A stretch of 47,971 nt of DNA from Sphingomonas zeae (GTDB lineage Bacteria; Pseudomonadota; Alphaproteobacteria; Sphingomonadales; Sphingomonadaceae): assembly GCF_014197135.1 (NCBI RefSeq), contig NZ_JACIFA010000020.1, forward strand, positions 1-47,971, given 5' to 3'. The first letter of the stretch is position 1; every line of letters starts with the position of its first letter. Shown one piece after another: positions 7,955-15,370 of this stretch. Made by a program: the position numbers and the translations under genes. The notes below the pieces were generated by a model. The model worked only from the letters and a program-made list of their open reading frames with translations. It did not search any database and was not told the origin of the DNA.

Positions 7955-8800
7955 ATGAAAAGCCATCGTCTGAAACTGCTCGCCGCCGCCGCCTTGCTGG
8001 CGATACCGGGTCTCGCCTCTGCGCACCGCATGTGGCTGCTCCCCTCGGGGACCATCTTCTCGGGCACTGATAGCTGGGTGACGGTCGATAGCGCCGTGTC
8101 GAACGACCTGTTTTATGCCGACCACCAGCCCGGCCGGATCGAGATGGTGAAGGTCTGGCAGCCCGACGGCACGCCGGGGCGAATCCAGAACGGCTCGACC
8201 GGGCGCTATCGCTCGGTCTTCGACGTGCAGCTCGACAAGCCGGGGACCTGGAAGATCGGCAGCGAGATGTCGGGCATCATGGGCAGCTTCAAGGTCGACG
8301 GCGTCGAGAAGCGGGTCGGCGGTCGGGGCGGGCCGCCGGGGGCGAACGGCATGCGCCAGCCGCCGCTGACCGTCGCCGACATTCCCGCCAACGCGACCGA
8401 CGTGACACTGACCGAGACGAGCGCGCGCAACGAGATCTTCGTGACGGCGGGCGAACCGACGCGCACCGTGCTGAAGCCGACGGGCAAGGGGCTGGAACTC
8501 GACGCCGTCACCCACCCGGACGAACTGGTCGCGGGCGAGGCGGCCAAGTTCCGCTTCCTGGTCGACGGCAAGCCTGCGCCCAATCTGAAGGTCACGATCG
8601 TGCCCGGCGGCAAACGCTACCGCGATGCCGAGGGCGCCAAGGAGGTGACGACCGATGCGCAAGGGGTGCTGAGTTATGCCTGGCCGGCAGCGGGCATGTA
8701 CTGGCTGAACGCGACGCTGACCGACGACAAGCCGACTGCCCCGCGCGCGACGCAGCGGCGGATGAGCTATACCACGACGCTGGAAGTCATGACGCCGTGA
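7955..8800 (+). CDS. Exported DUF4198 domain protein
   Basis: A 281-residue secreted protein preceded by a strong AGGGGAGG ribosome binding site. The signal peptide MKSHRLKLLAAAALLAIPGLASA would leave a mature N-terminus starting HRMWLLP, so histidine would be residue 1. The body is beta-rich, with a DUF4198 pattern typical of periplasmic proteins placed next to metal uptake genes; the segment around 8320-8345 is a Gly-rich loop (GGRGGPPG). An N-terminal histidine after cleavage is a feature of several metal-binding exported families and may be a ligand here, which is inference. Lies 15 bases after DUF2271 and 10 bases before apbE, so it is part of the same operon. Its role in iron handling is likely, mechanism unknown. 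Confidence 0.8.
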   Translation: MKSHRLKLLAAAALLAIPGLASAHRMWLLPSGTIFSGTDSWVTVDSAVSNDLFYADHQPGRIEMVKVWQPDGTPGRIQNGSTGRYRSVFDVQLDKPGTWKIGSEMSGIMGSFKVDGVEKRVGGRGGPPGANGMRQPPLTVADIPANATDVTLTETSARNEIFVTAGEPTRTVLKPTGKGLELDAVTHPDELVAGEAAKFRFLVDGKPAPNLKVTIVPGGKRYRDAEGAKEVTTDAQGVLSYAWPAAGMYWLNATLTDDKPTAPRATQRRMSYTTTLEVMTP

Positions 8801-8810
8801 TCGGCCAGGC

Positions 8811-9782
8811 GTGACCATGCGCGTCGTCCTGCCGCCCCGGATCGATCCCGACGTCTTGGCGGGTCATGATCCGGCGGCGGCGATCGTGACCCTGGGCGGC
8901 GAGACGATGGGGACGATGTGGCGGGTGGTTTACGCCACCCGCGATCCCGGTGATGGCGAGGCGATCGGTGCCGCCCTCCAGGCGCGGCTGGACGATCTGG
9001 TCGTGCAGATGAGTCATTGGTTGCCCGCCTCCCTGCTCTCGCGCTTCAACCGTTCGGCACCGGGGGACTGGACCGCATTGCCGGCCGATTTCGCGGCGGT
9101 GATCGCAACCGGGCTACGCGTCGCGGCGCTGAGCGATGGCGCCTTCGATCCAGCGATCGGGCATCTCGTCAATCTCTGGGGGCATGGTCCCCAAGGGGCG
9201 CAGCCCGTTCCTGACGCGGCGGCGGTCGATCGGGGCCGCGCGGCAGGGGGCTGGCGCCGCCTGCGCTGGGATGCGGGCGCGGCGCGGCTGTGGCAGGCGG
9301 GCGGTGTCGCGCTCGACCTGTCCGGCATCGCCAAGGGCTATGCCGCCGATGCGGTCGCTGACATGCTGGCAGGGCTGGGCTTTCGCCATTGTCTGGTCGA
9401 GGTGGGCGGCGAGCTGGTCGGGCGGGGCATGCGGCCCGATGGCGATCCCTGGTGGGTCGACCTCGAAACGCCGCCGGGCGTCGACCTGCCGCCGATGCGC
9501 GTGGCGCTGCATGGCATGGCGGTGGCGGGCAGCGGGACCTATCGCAAGGGGGAGCACGGCCTCGACCCACGCTCGGGCTTTCCCCCGACCAATGGCGTGA
9601 TCGCCGTCCATGTCATCGCGCAGACCGGGATGCTGGCGGACGCTCTGGCCACGGCGGTGGCGATCCTGTTTCCGGATCTGTCGTCATTGGCGCCGATCCG
9701 GGTCGCCGCGCGCATCCTGGTCCGCCGGGGCGATGTGGTGGAGGAAATCCTGACCGAGCCGCTCAAGTCGATGCTCGGCTAA
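8811..9782 (+). CDS. apbE: FAD:protein FMN transferase
   Basis: A 323-residue ApbE-family enzyme, which splits FAD and attaches FMN covalently to Thr/Ser in target proteins in the periplasm. Family blocks are TLGGETMGTMWRVVY near the N-terminus, LSRFNRS, GAFDPAIGHLVNLWGHG, the catalytic-site strand VALDLSGIAKGYAADAVA, and VEVGGELVGRG. The C-terminal Asp/His-containing block GEHGLDPRSGFPP corresponds to the usual HIiDPrtG. There is no obvious signal peptide or lipobox at the N-terminus, which is unusual for an exported ApbE. Start could be GTG 8811 or ATG 8817. As last gene of the PiuC-PepSY-DUF2271-DUF4198 operon, its likely substrate is the S-G-A-T motif of DUF2271. Confidence 0.92.
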   Translation: MTMRVVLPPRIDPDVLAGHDPAAAIVTLGGETMGTMWRVVYATRDPGDGEAIGAALQARLDDLVVQMSHWLPASLLSRFNRSAPGDWTALPADFAAVIATGLRVAALSDGAFDPAIGHLVNLWGHGPQGAQPVPDAAAVDRGRAAGGWRRLRWDAGAARLWQAGGVALDLSGIAKGYAADAVADMLAGLGFRHCLVEVGGELVGRGMRPDGDPWWVDLETPPGVDLPPMRVALHGMAVAGSGTYRKGEHGLDPRSGFPPTNGVIAVHVIAQTGMLADALATAVAILFPDLSSLAPIRVAARILVRRGDVVEEILTEPLKSMLG

Positions 9783-9784
9783 CT

Positions 9785-9807
9785 TTCCTCCCCTGCAAGG
9801 GGAGGAA
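9785..9807. terminator. Bidirectional hairpin between convergent genes
   Basis: TTCCTCCCCT and AGGGGAGGAA form perfect 10-base arms around a GCA loop, with a short T run on each strand side. It sits exactly between the convergent ends of apbE (9782) and the receptor gene (9815), so it can terminate both. The CTCCCC core is also the core of larger palindromes in this window, so it may be a half-element of a repeat family. Confidence 0.6.
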
Positions 9808-9814
9808 TTTGAAA

Positions 9815-11914
9815 TCAGAACCGCCCCCTGAGCGTCACCCGGACATTGCGCGGCGCGCCGGGCATCGTCCACACATCGGCATAGCTGCTGGCGATGTAAT
9901 AGGTGTCGAACAGGTTATCGAGGTCGAGCCGAACGTCGAAGCGCGGATTGACCGCCCAGGTGGCGTCCAGCCGCGCGACGGTATAGGCGGGCAGGCGATA
10001 GCCGGTGGCATAGGGGTCGCCGTTGCGGGCGCCGACATGGGTCACGCCGCCCCCGACCGTCACCGCCCCCAGCCGCTGATGCAGGTCGAGCGCCGCCAGA
10101 TGCTCGGGCACGTTGGACAGCATGGTGCCGATCAGCGCGGTGTTCTTGTCGTTGCGCACCGTCGCGTCGGTATAGGTATAGGTCGCGGTGCCGGTCAGGC
10201 CGCTGGTCAGGTGCCAGTCGGCGACCGTCTCCACCCCGCGTGACCGCTGGCGACCGATCTGCGTCTTCACGAACGGATCGGTGGCATTGGGGTTGAGCAC
10301 GTTGCGCTTCGTCATGGTGAACAGCGCGGTCTGGCCGGTCAGGGCGCCGCCGAACAGGCTGTATTTCGCGCCGATCTCGGTCGAACTGCTGCGCTCGGCA
10401 TCGAAACTGCTGATCCCGTCCGAGGGGTTGAGCCGCAGCGACTGGCCCCAGCTGGTAAAGAGCGAGAAGTGCGGGCTCGCGGCCCAGGTCAGTGCCGCGC
10501 GCGGGGTGATGCCGCGATCGATCGTGTTCAGCACCAGATTGCCGCGCAGATAATTGGTCATCGTCTCGCGGAAATTGTTCCAGCGCGCACCCACGAGCGC
10601 GGTGAAGTCGCCGAAGCGAATCAGGTCCTGCGCATAGACGCTCTCGCTGCGGAAGGAATGGTGGCGATCCTGAAAGGGCGTGGGCACCGGCAGCGGCTGG
10701 CCATAGACGGGATTAAAGGCGTCGATGATCAGGATCGGCGCGCCCGGCCGTCCGCGTGCCTGGTCCATGCGGAAGTCCAGGCCGTGCCGCACCCGGTCGA
10801 CGCCGATGCGCAGGTCATGCGATAGACCCAGCCAGTCGGCCTTGGCGGTCAGCTCGACGCGGGCGGTCAAATCCTGCCAGCGGAAATCGTGGAAACGCCG
10901 CGAGCGGCCGATCGTCCGGCCATCGGCCTGCACCCCGCGCGCGCCGAAATCGACCTGGGTGGCATAGCCGCGCAGAAACCCGTCGCGGCTCGACAGCCCG
11001 GCCTCCAGCGAGATGCGGTCGGACAGCGCGGCAAAGACGCTGCCCTGCTGCCACAACATCCGCTGAGTCATGCGGCCATCAGCGGGTTCGCCCAGAAAGG
11101 TGTCGCGGTCCATCGCGCGGGGCTCGCCCTTGATCGCCGCCACACCGCGATCGATCGGCGCGCGGTTGCGCATGAACTCGGCCTGATAGAGGAAGCGCAG
11201 ATTCTGGGTCGGGGTGAAGGAAACCGAGGGCGCGATCAGCAGCCGGTCGGTGTGGACATAGTCGCGAAAGCTGTCGCCTTCCTCCGCGACGCCGATCAGC
11301 CGCGCCGCCAGCGTGCTCGTTACCGGGCCGCTGATATCGCCGGTCGCGCGCAGCCGGTTCCAGCTGCCATAGCTGAGCGTCGCCTCGCCCTTGGGCGTCG
11401 GGGTCGGCGCCTTGGTGACGATGTTGAGCGATCCGCCCGGCTCGCCCAGGCCGGACAGCGCGGCGGCGGCGCCCTTCAGAAACTCGAACCGCTCGACCGT
11501 GGCGACATCGACCGGCGCGTTGAAACCCAGATTGCTGCTGAAGCGGTTGATGAGGATGTCGGGGCCGCTATTCTCGTTGCCCGCGAACCCGCGGATCGCA
11601 TATTTGTCCCACAGCCCGCCAAAGTCGTTCTGCCGCGATACGCCGCCCGCCAGGTCGATCGCATCGTCCAGCCGGGTCGCGCCGATGCGATCGAGCAGGC
11701 GGTGGTCGATGACGCGCAGACTTTGCGGATAGCGGTTGGGGGGCGTGTCGGTGCCGGTGATGCTGGCATTGGCATCGCGCAGGCCGGTGACGACGACATC
11801 CGCCTGCGCCTCGCTGCCAGCCGGCTCCACCGGCGCGGTCAGGGTTTGTGCCCCCGCCGCTTGCCCCATGGCCATCCCGGCGAACAGCACCGTACGCCAG
11901 ATTGTTTTCGACAT
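9815..11914 (-). CDS. TonB-dependent siderophore receptor
   Basis: A 699-residue outer-membrane receptor counted from the ATG at 11914, chosen because it is preceded by a G-rich Shine-Dalgarno stretch and starts a signal peptide (MSKTIWRTVLFAGMAMGQAAGAQ). The upstream in-frame start at 11947 would add 11 non-signal residues. The plug includes ADVVVTG, a RLDDAIDLAGGV block, YAIRGF and the VERFEFLKGAAAALSG motif, followed by a siderophore-type barrel ending PRNVRVTLRGRF. It resembles FhuE/FoxA/hydroxamate-like receptors more than the catecholate type, but ligand is unproven. Its promoter has a Fur-like box inside the spacer (11952-11970). Convergent with the apbE operon, giving an iron-uptake block with two receptors. 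Confidence 0.9.
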   Translation of the reverse strand: MSKTIWRTVLFAGMAMGQAAGAQTLTAPVEPAGSEAQADVVVTGLRDANASITGTDTPPNRYPQSLRVIDHRLLDRIGATRLDDAIDLAGGVSRQNDFGGLWDKYAIRGFAGNENSGPDILINRFSSNLGFNAPVDVATVERFEFLKGAAAALSGLGEPGGSLNIVTKAPTPTPKGEATLSYGSWNRLRATGDISGPVTSTLAARLIGVAEEGDSFRDYVHTDRLLIAPSVSFTPTQNLRFLYQAEFMRNRAPIDRGVAAIKGEPRAMDRDTFLGEPADGRMTQRMLWQQGSVFAALSDRISLEAGLSSRDGFLRGYATQVDFGARGVQADGRTIGRSRRFHDFRWQDLTARVELTAKADWLGLSHDLRIGVDRVRHGLDFRMDQARGRPGAPILIIDAFNPVYGQPLPVPTPFQDRHHSFRSESVYAQDLIRFGDFTALVGARWNNFRETMTNYLRGNLVLNTIDRGITPRAALTWAASPHFSLFTSWGQSLRLNPSDGISSFDAERSSSTEIGAKYSLFGGALTGQTALFTMTKRNVLNPNATDPFVKTQIGRQRSRGVETVADWHLTSGLTGTATYTYTDATVRNDKNTALIGTMLSNVPEHLAALDLHQRLGAVTVGGGVTHVGARNGDPYATGYRLPAYTVARLDATWAVNPRFDVRLDLDNLFDTYYIASSYADVWTMPGAPRNVRVTLRGRF

Positions 11915-11943
11915 GTCAGAACCCCCCAATCGATTTTGGCGGG

Positions 11944-11972
11944 CCAATATCGATAATGATAATAACTCTCAA
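11944..11972 (-). promoter_or_regulatory. Promoter with embedded Fur box
   Basis: On the minus strand TTGAGA (11967-11972) and TATTGG (11944-11949) are spaced by exactly 17 bases. The spacer and -35 are covered by a Fur-like box at 11952-11970: the plus strand begins GATAATGATAAT, matching the Escherichia coli 19-mer consensus at 16 of 19 positions. Occlusion of RNA polymerase by iron-loaded Fur is inferred. The same region lies upstream of the divergent EEP gene at 12084. Confidence 0.72.
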
Positions 11973-12083
11973 TCAGAATTTGACAGGAAATGGGTTGGAG
12001 CCATGTCATGCATCTGCCATGCAGAGCCGCCATGAGCGTCGGGCGGCCCTGCGCCGCGACATGGGTGCGTAAAGGTGATGGCA

Positions 12084-12929
12084 ATGACGATGCGGCGACG
12101 GGCACGGACCATGATTTTGCTGGCGGCTGGCCTGCTGACCGCGACCGGGGCGATGGCCGAACCGCTGAAGGTCATGACGTTCAACGTTCGCTATGCCTCG
12201 GACGAGGGGGCGCAGCGCTGGGCGGTGCGCCGGCCGGTGATGGTGGAACTGATCCGCCGCGCCGCGCCCGACGTGATCGGGACGCAGGAACTGCTTCAGC
12301 GGCAAGGCGACGACCTGATCCGCGCGCTGCCCGGCTATCGCTGGTTCGGACGCGACCGGATGGGCGGGCATGCCAATGAGCATATGGGCATCTTCTACCG
12401 CCCCGACCGGTTGACCCTAATCGAGCATGGCGACTTCTGGCTGTCCGATACGCCCGATGTGGTCGGCAGCCAGAGCTGGGACACCGACCTGCCGCGCATG
12501 GCGAACTGGGCGGTGTTCGAGACGAAGGAGGCCAAACCGCACCGTTTCCTGTTCCTCGACACGCATCTGGCGCACCGCGACGAGGATGCCGAGGCGCGGG
12601 ACAAGGCGGCGGGGCTGATCCTGTCGCGGTTGCCCGCACTGGCGAAGAACCTGCCGGTGGTGGTGGCGGGCGACATGAACGCGCGGCCCGATACGGCGGC
12701 CTATCGGCGTTTCGCGGCCGTGCTGACCGATGCCTGGGGCAGCGCAAAACGGCGTGAGGGGCCGGAGATGACCTTCCACGACTTCACCGGCACGGCCGAC
12801 CGGCGGATCGACTATATCTTCCTGCGCGGCTTTCGCGCGGAGTCGATCGCGACCGATACCTATCACCGGGGCAAGACGTACCCGTCGGATCATTTCCCGA
12901 TCGAGGCGACGCTGACGTTTGATCGCTGA
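12084..12929 (+). CDS. Exported endonuclease/exonuclease/phosphatase family protein
   Basis: A 281-residue EEP-superfamily hydrolase. ATG at 12084 is preferred because AAAGG at 12071-12075 lies eight bases upstream; earlier in-frame starts (GTG 12075, ATG 12078) are too close. The signal peptide ends ...TATGAMA before EPLKV. Catalytic blocks are all present: TFNVRY (Asn), GTQELL (Glu), VVVAGDMNARPD (Asp, Asn) and the C-terminal SDHFPIEATL (Asp-His). Members cleave phosphodiester or phosphoester bonds with Mg2+; this exported form may act on extracellular DNA, phospholipid or phosphosugar. It is not clearly linked to the adjacent iron genes, although it shares their intergenic region. A palindromic repeat begins immediately after its stop codon. 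Confidence 0.85.
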   Translation: MTMRRRARTMILLAAGLLTATGAMAEPLKVMTFNVRYASDEGAQRWAVRRPVMVELIRRAAPDVIGTQELLQRQGDDLIRALPGYRWFGRDRMGGHANEHMGIFYRPDRLTLIEHGDFWLSDTPDVVGSQSWDTDLPRMANWAVFETKEAKPHRFLFLDTHLAHRDEDAEARDKAAGLILSRLPALAKNLPVVVAGDMNARPDTAAYRRFAAVLTDAWGSAKRREGPEMTFHDFTGTADRRIDYIFLRGFRAESIATDTYHRGKTYPSDHFPIEATLTFDR

Positions 12930-13057
12930 GATCCTCCCCGGCACGGGGAGGTGGCAGGGCGAAGCCCTGACGGAGGGGGGCTTCGACATAGGGTCTCCCG
13001 TGCGGCACGCCCCCTCCACCAGCTTCGCTGGTCCCCCTCCCCGTTCCGGGGAGGATC
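12930..13057. repeat. Palindromic intergenic repeat element
   Basis: An inverted element with outer arms GATCCTCCCC (12930-12939) and GGGGAGGATC (13048-13057), each also able to fold locally (CCTCCCCGgcaCGGGGAGG on the left, CCCCGttcCGGGG on the right). The interior contains GGAGGGGGG against GCCCCCTCC. Such REP-like elements are common between genes of sphingomonads. It starts directly after the EEP stop codon and could serve as transcript-end structure. Confidence 0.7.
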
Positions 13058-13064
13058 GTTTCCC

Positions 13065-13076
13065 GATAGCGTTATC
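13065..13076. promoter_or_regulatory. Candidate LacI-family operator
   Basis: GATAGCGTTATC is a near-perfect palindrome (one mismatch) with the central CG typical of LacI/GalR-family operators. It lies 79 bases before the sialate O-acetylesterase start, between a palindromic repeat and the gene. No LacI-family gene is present in the window, so the regulator would be encoded elsewhere. Weak evidence on its own. Confidence 0.35.
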
Positions 13077-13154
13077 ATTTGGCCGCTCCTATGATCGGTC
13101 GACAGCCGATCGCGGCGCGGAATCGCGCGGCCGCGGGCATAGGAGAGGGATGAC

Positions 13155-15128
13155 ATGCGGATGGGGCACTCACGGTCCGGCGCCGGGCGGCGCATGGGTT
13201 TGGCGCTGTTGCTGGCCGCGGCGGCGGCTTGGCCCGCCATGGCGCAGGCGCGCCCACGTATCCTGACCCCGATCAGCGCTCATGCCGTCCTTCAACGCGA
13301 CCGCCCGATCATCGTCGAAGGCGCGGCCGATGCGGGGGAGCGGGTCAGCGTCACGATGGGCGGGGCCAGCACCACCGCGACCGCCGATGCCAAGGGCCGC
13401 TGGCGCGCGACCCTGCCCGCCATGGCGGCGACCGCGACTCCGCTGACCCTGACCGCCACCGGCAAGGACGGCGCGGCCGACACGATGGACGATCTGCTGA
13501 TCGGCGATGTCTGGCTGTGTTCGGGCCAGTCGAACATGGAATATCCGACCAAGCAGGCGCTCAACGGCGAGGGGCTGGTCAAAGGCGCGGCCGATGACCG
13601 TATCCGCCTGCTCGACGTGGCGCATCATGTCGGCCTGTCCGCCGACGAGCCGTTGGAAAAGCGCCCGGTCTGGGCCGCCGCCTCGCCAGCCAGCGTCGCC
13701 GATTTCTCCGCGGTCTGCTATCTGATGGTCAAGGACCTTGCCGCCAAGGCGAACGTCCCGATGGGGGCGATCGATTCGAGCTGGGGCGGGACCAAGATCC
13801 TGCCCTGGATTCCGGCGACCGAAGCGCGCAAGCTGCCCGGCCTGTCCGCCGATGCCGACTTGCTGGCACTCTATGCACGCGATCATGCAGCGGGCTTGCG
13901 CAGTTTCAGCGACCGCTGGGGCGACTGGTGGCGCAAGGCGAGCGGGACGAAGCGCGGGCAGGAGCCCTGGAACGCTCCGGACCGGCTGAGCTGGACGCCG
14001 GTGCCCAAATTCAGCCCTTGGGAGGAATGGGGCGTGCCCGCGCTGGCCGACTATAACGGCCTGGTCTGGTTCCGGCAGGGCTTCGAGCTTCCCACCGCGC
14101 CCAGCGGCGACGGGGTGATCGAACTGGCGGGGATCGACGAACTCGATACCGTCTGGGTCAATGGCGTGGTCGTCGGCGCGACCTTCGGCTGGGGCGACTG
14201 GCGGCGCTACACCGTGCCGCGTTCGGCGCTGAAGAAGGGGCGTAACGAGATCGTTGTCGGCCTGGGCGACACCTATGGTCCGGGCGGCATGTTCGGCCCC
14301 GCCGACCATATCCAGTTCACCCCCGCAGGGGGCCAGCCGATCCCGCTCGGCAGCGGCTGGCGCTATTCGGTCTATAAGCGCGACGACCAGAGTTATCCGC
14401 GCAGCCCCTGGGAAAGCCATGCGGGACTGGGCACGCTTTATAACGGCATGATTGCGCCGCTCGGGCCGATGGGGCTGAAGGGCGTGGCGTGGTATCAGGG
14501 CGAATCCGATGTCGGTCGCGCGGATTATGGCGACCGGCTGGCCTTGTTGATGACCGGCTGGCGGCAGCAGTTCCAGGCCCCGGACCTGCCCTTCCTGATC
14601 GTGCAGCTCGCCAATTTCGGATCGCCGCCGGTCAAGATCGGCGACAGCGGCTGGGCGGCGCTGCGCGAGACCCAGCGTCTGGCGGTGCTGCGCGATCCCC
14701 ATGCCGCGCTGGTGACGGCGATCGATATCGGCGTGCGTAACGACATCCATCCGGCGGACAAGAACGAACTCGCGAAGCGTCTGGTCTTCGCCGAACAGCA
14801 TCTGATGGCGGGGGACCGCGCCAATGCCTCCGGGCCGATGATCGCCTCGGCTACCCGCGCGGGGGGTGAGGTAGTGCTGCGTTTCAACGGGGTACAGGGC
14901 GCGCTTCATGCGTGGAGTGCGGCGGCCCCGATCGGGTTCGAGCTGTGCGATGCCAGCGCCTGTCGCTATGCGCAAGCCAGTGTGAACGGCTCTGAGGTGC
15001 GCCTGGCCGATGCCCGGCCGAGCGATGTGCGCGTGCGCTACGCCTGGGCGGATGCGCCGGTGGTCAATTTCTATGACGACGCCCCGCATCCGGTGGTGCC
15101 GTTCGAGATGGTAATCACGGGGAATTGA
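13155..15128 (+). CDS. Sialate O-acetylesterase-like SGNH hydrolase
   Basis: A 657-residue exported esterase preceded by an AGGAGAGGG ribosome binding site. The signal peptide runs to about residue 32 (AAAAAWPAMAQA). A beta-sandwich segment (about 35-115) precedes the SGNH core with catalytic Ser126 in LCSGQSNMEYP, the Gly/oxyanion region DSSWGGTKILPWIP, the Asn-equivalent block WYQGESD and the Asp-x-x-His-type block NDIHPADK. The region at about 290-385 looks like an inserted galactose-binding-like jelly-roll (GIDELDTVWVNGVVVG). In alphaproteobacteria such enzymes usually remove acetyl groups from plant glycans (glucuronoxylan, pectin) rather than sialic acid. A LacI-like site upstream fits sugar-dependent control. 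No other xylan gene is adjacent, though xylose genes occur 23 kb downstream. Confidence 0.85.
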   Translation: MRMGHSRSGAGRRMGLALLLAAAAAWPAMAQARPRILTPISAHAVLQRDRPIIVEGAADAGERVSVTMGGASTTATADAKGRWRATLPAMAATATPLTLTATGKDGAADTMDDLLIGDVWLCSGQSNMEYPTKQALNGEGLVKGAADDRIRLLDVAHHVGLSADEPLEKRPVWAAASPASVADFSAVCYLMVKDLAAKANVPMGAIDSSWGGTKILPWIPATEARKLPGLSADADLLALYARDHAAGLRSFSDRWGDWWRKASGTKRGQEPWNAPDRLSWTPVPKFSPWEEWGVPALADYNGLVWFRQGFELPTAPSGDGVIELAGIDELDTVWVNGVVVGATFGWGDWRRYTVPRSALKKGRNEIVVGLGDTYGPGGMFGPADHIQFTPAGGQPIPLGSGWRYSVYKRDDQSYPRSPWESHAGLGTLYNGMIAPLGPMGLKGVAWYQGESDVGRADYGDRLALLMTGWRQQFQAPDLPFLIVQLANFGSPPVKIGDSGWAALRETQRLAVLRDPHAALVTAIDIGVRNDIHPADKNELAKRLVFAEQHLMAGDRANASGPMIASATRAGGEVVLRFNGVQGALHAWSAAAPIGFELCDASACRYAQASVNGSEVRLADARPSDVRVRYAWADAPVVNFYDDAPHPVVPFEMVITGN

Positions 15129-15136
15129 TCCGAGCT

Positions 15137-15229
15137 ACCCTCACCCTTCCCACCCGCTAAGGCGGGTTGGCCCCTTCCCTCTCCCACCGGGAGAGGGAGG
15201 GAGGCGCGAAGCGCCGGAAGGGTGAGGGT
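15137..15229. repeat. Palindromic intergenic repeat with nested hairpins
   Basis: Perfect 14-base outer arms ACCCTCACCCTTCC (15137-15150) and GGAAGGGTGAGGGT (15216-15229) enclose three local hairpins: ACCCGC/GCGGGT, CCCTCTCCC/GGGAGAGGG (15177-15197) and GGCGC/GCGCC. The CCCTCTCCC core recurs twice inside the E2 gene at 18175-18274, so both belong to one repeat family. Located between the esterase and the E1alpha promoter. Confidence 0.78.
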
Positions 15230-15370
15230 GGTCCAGCGAAAAGGGAGAAACGCCACCACCGGACGCGTTTGACCGGTCAACGCCCCCAAAAGGCGCTTGA
15301 AATAAAATGTCATCCGGTTGAAAGATAGCAACGACCCGAGGTGAATCGGGCAGAGTGTTGAGGAGAGAGC

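Noticed and set aside
12075..12083. GTG 12075 or ATG 12078 as start of the EEP protein
   Set aside because: They overlap or abut the AAAGG ribosome binding site; ATG 12084 has proper spacing and still gives a full signal peptide.
13170..15089. 639-codon minus-strand frame opposite the sialate O-acetylesterase gene
   Set aside because: No motif or signal peptide, amino acid content typical of antisense frames in high-GC DNA; the plus strand has a complete SGNH enzyme with ribosome binding site.
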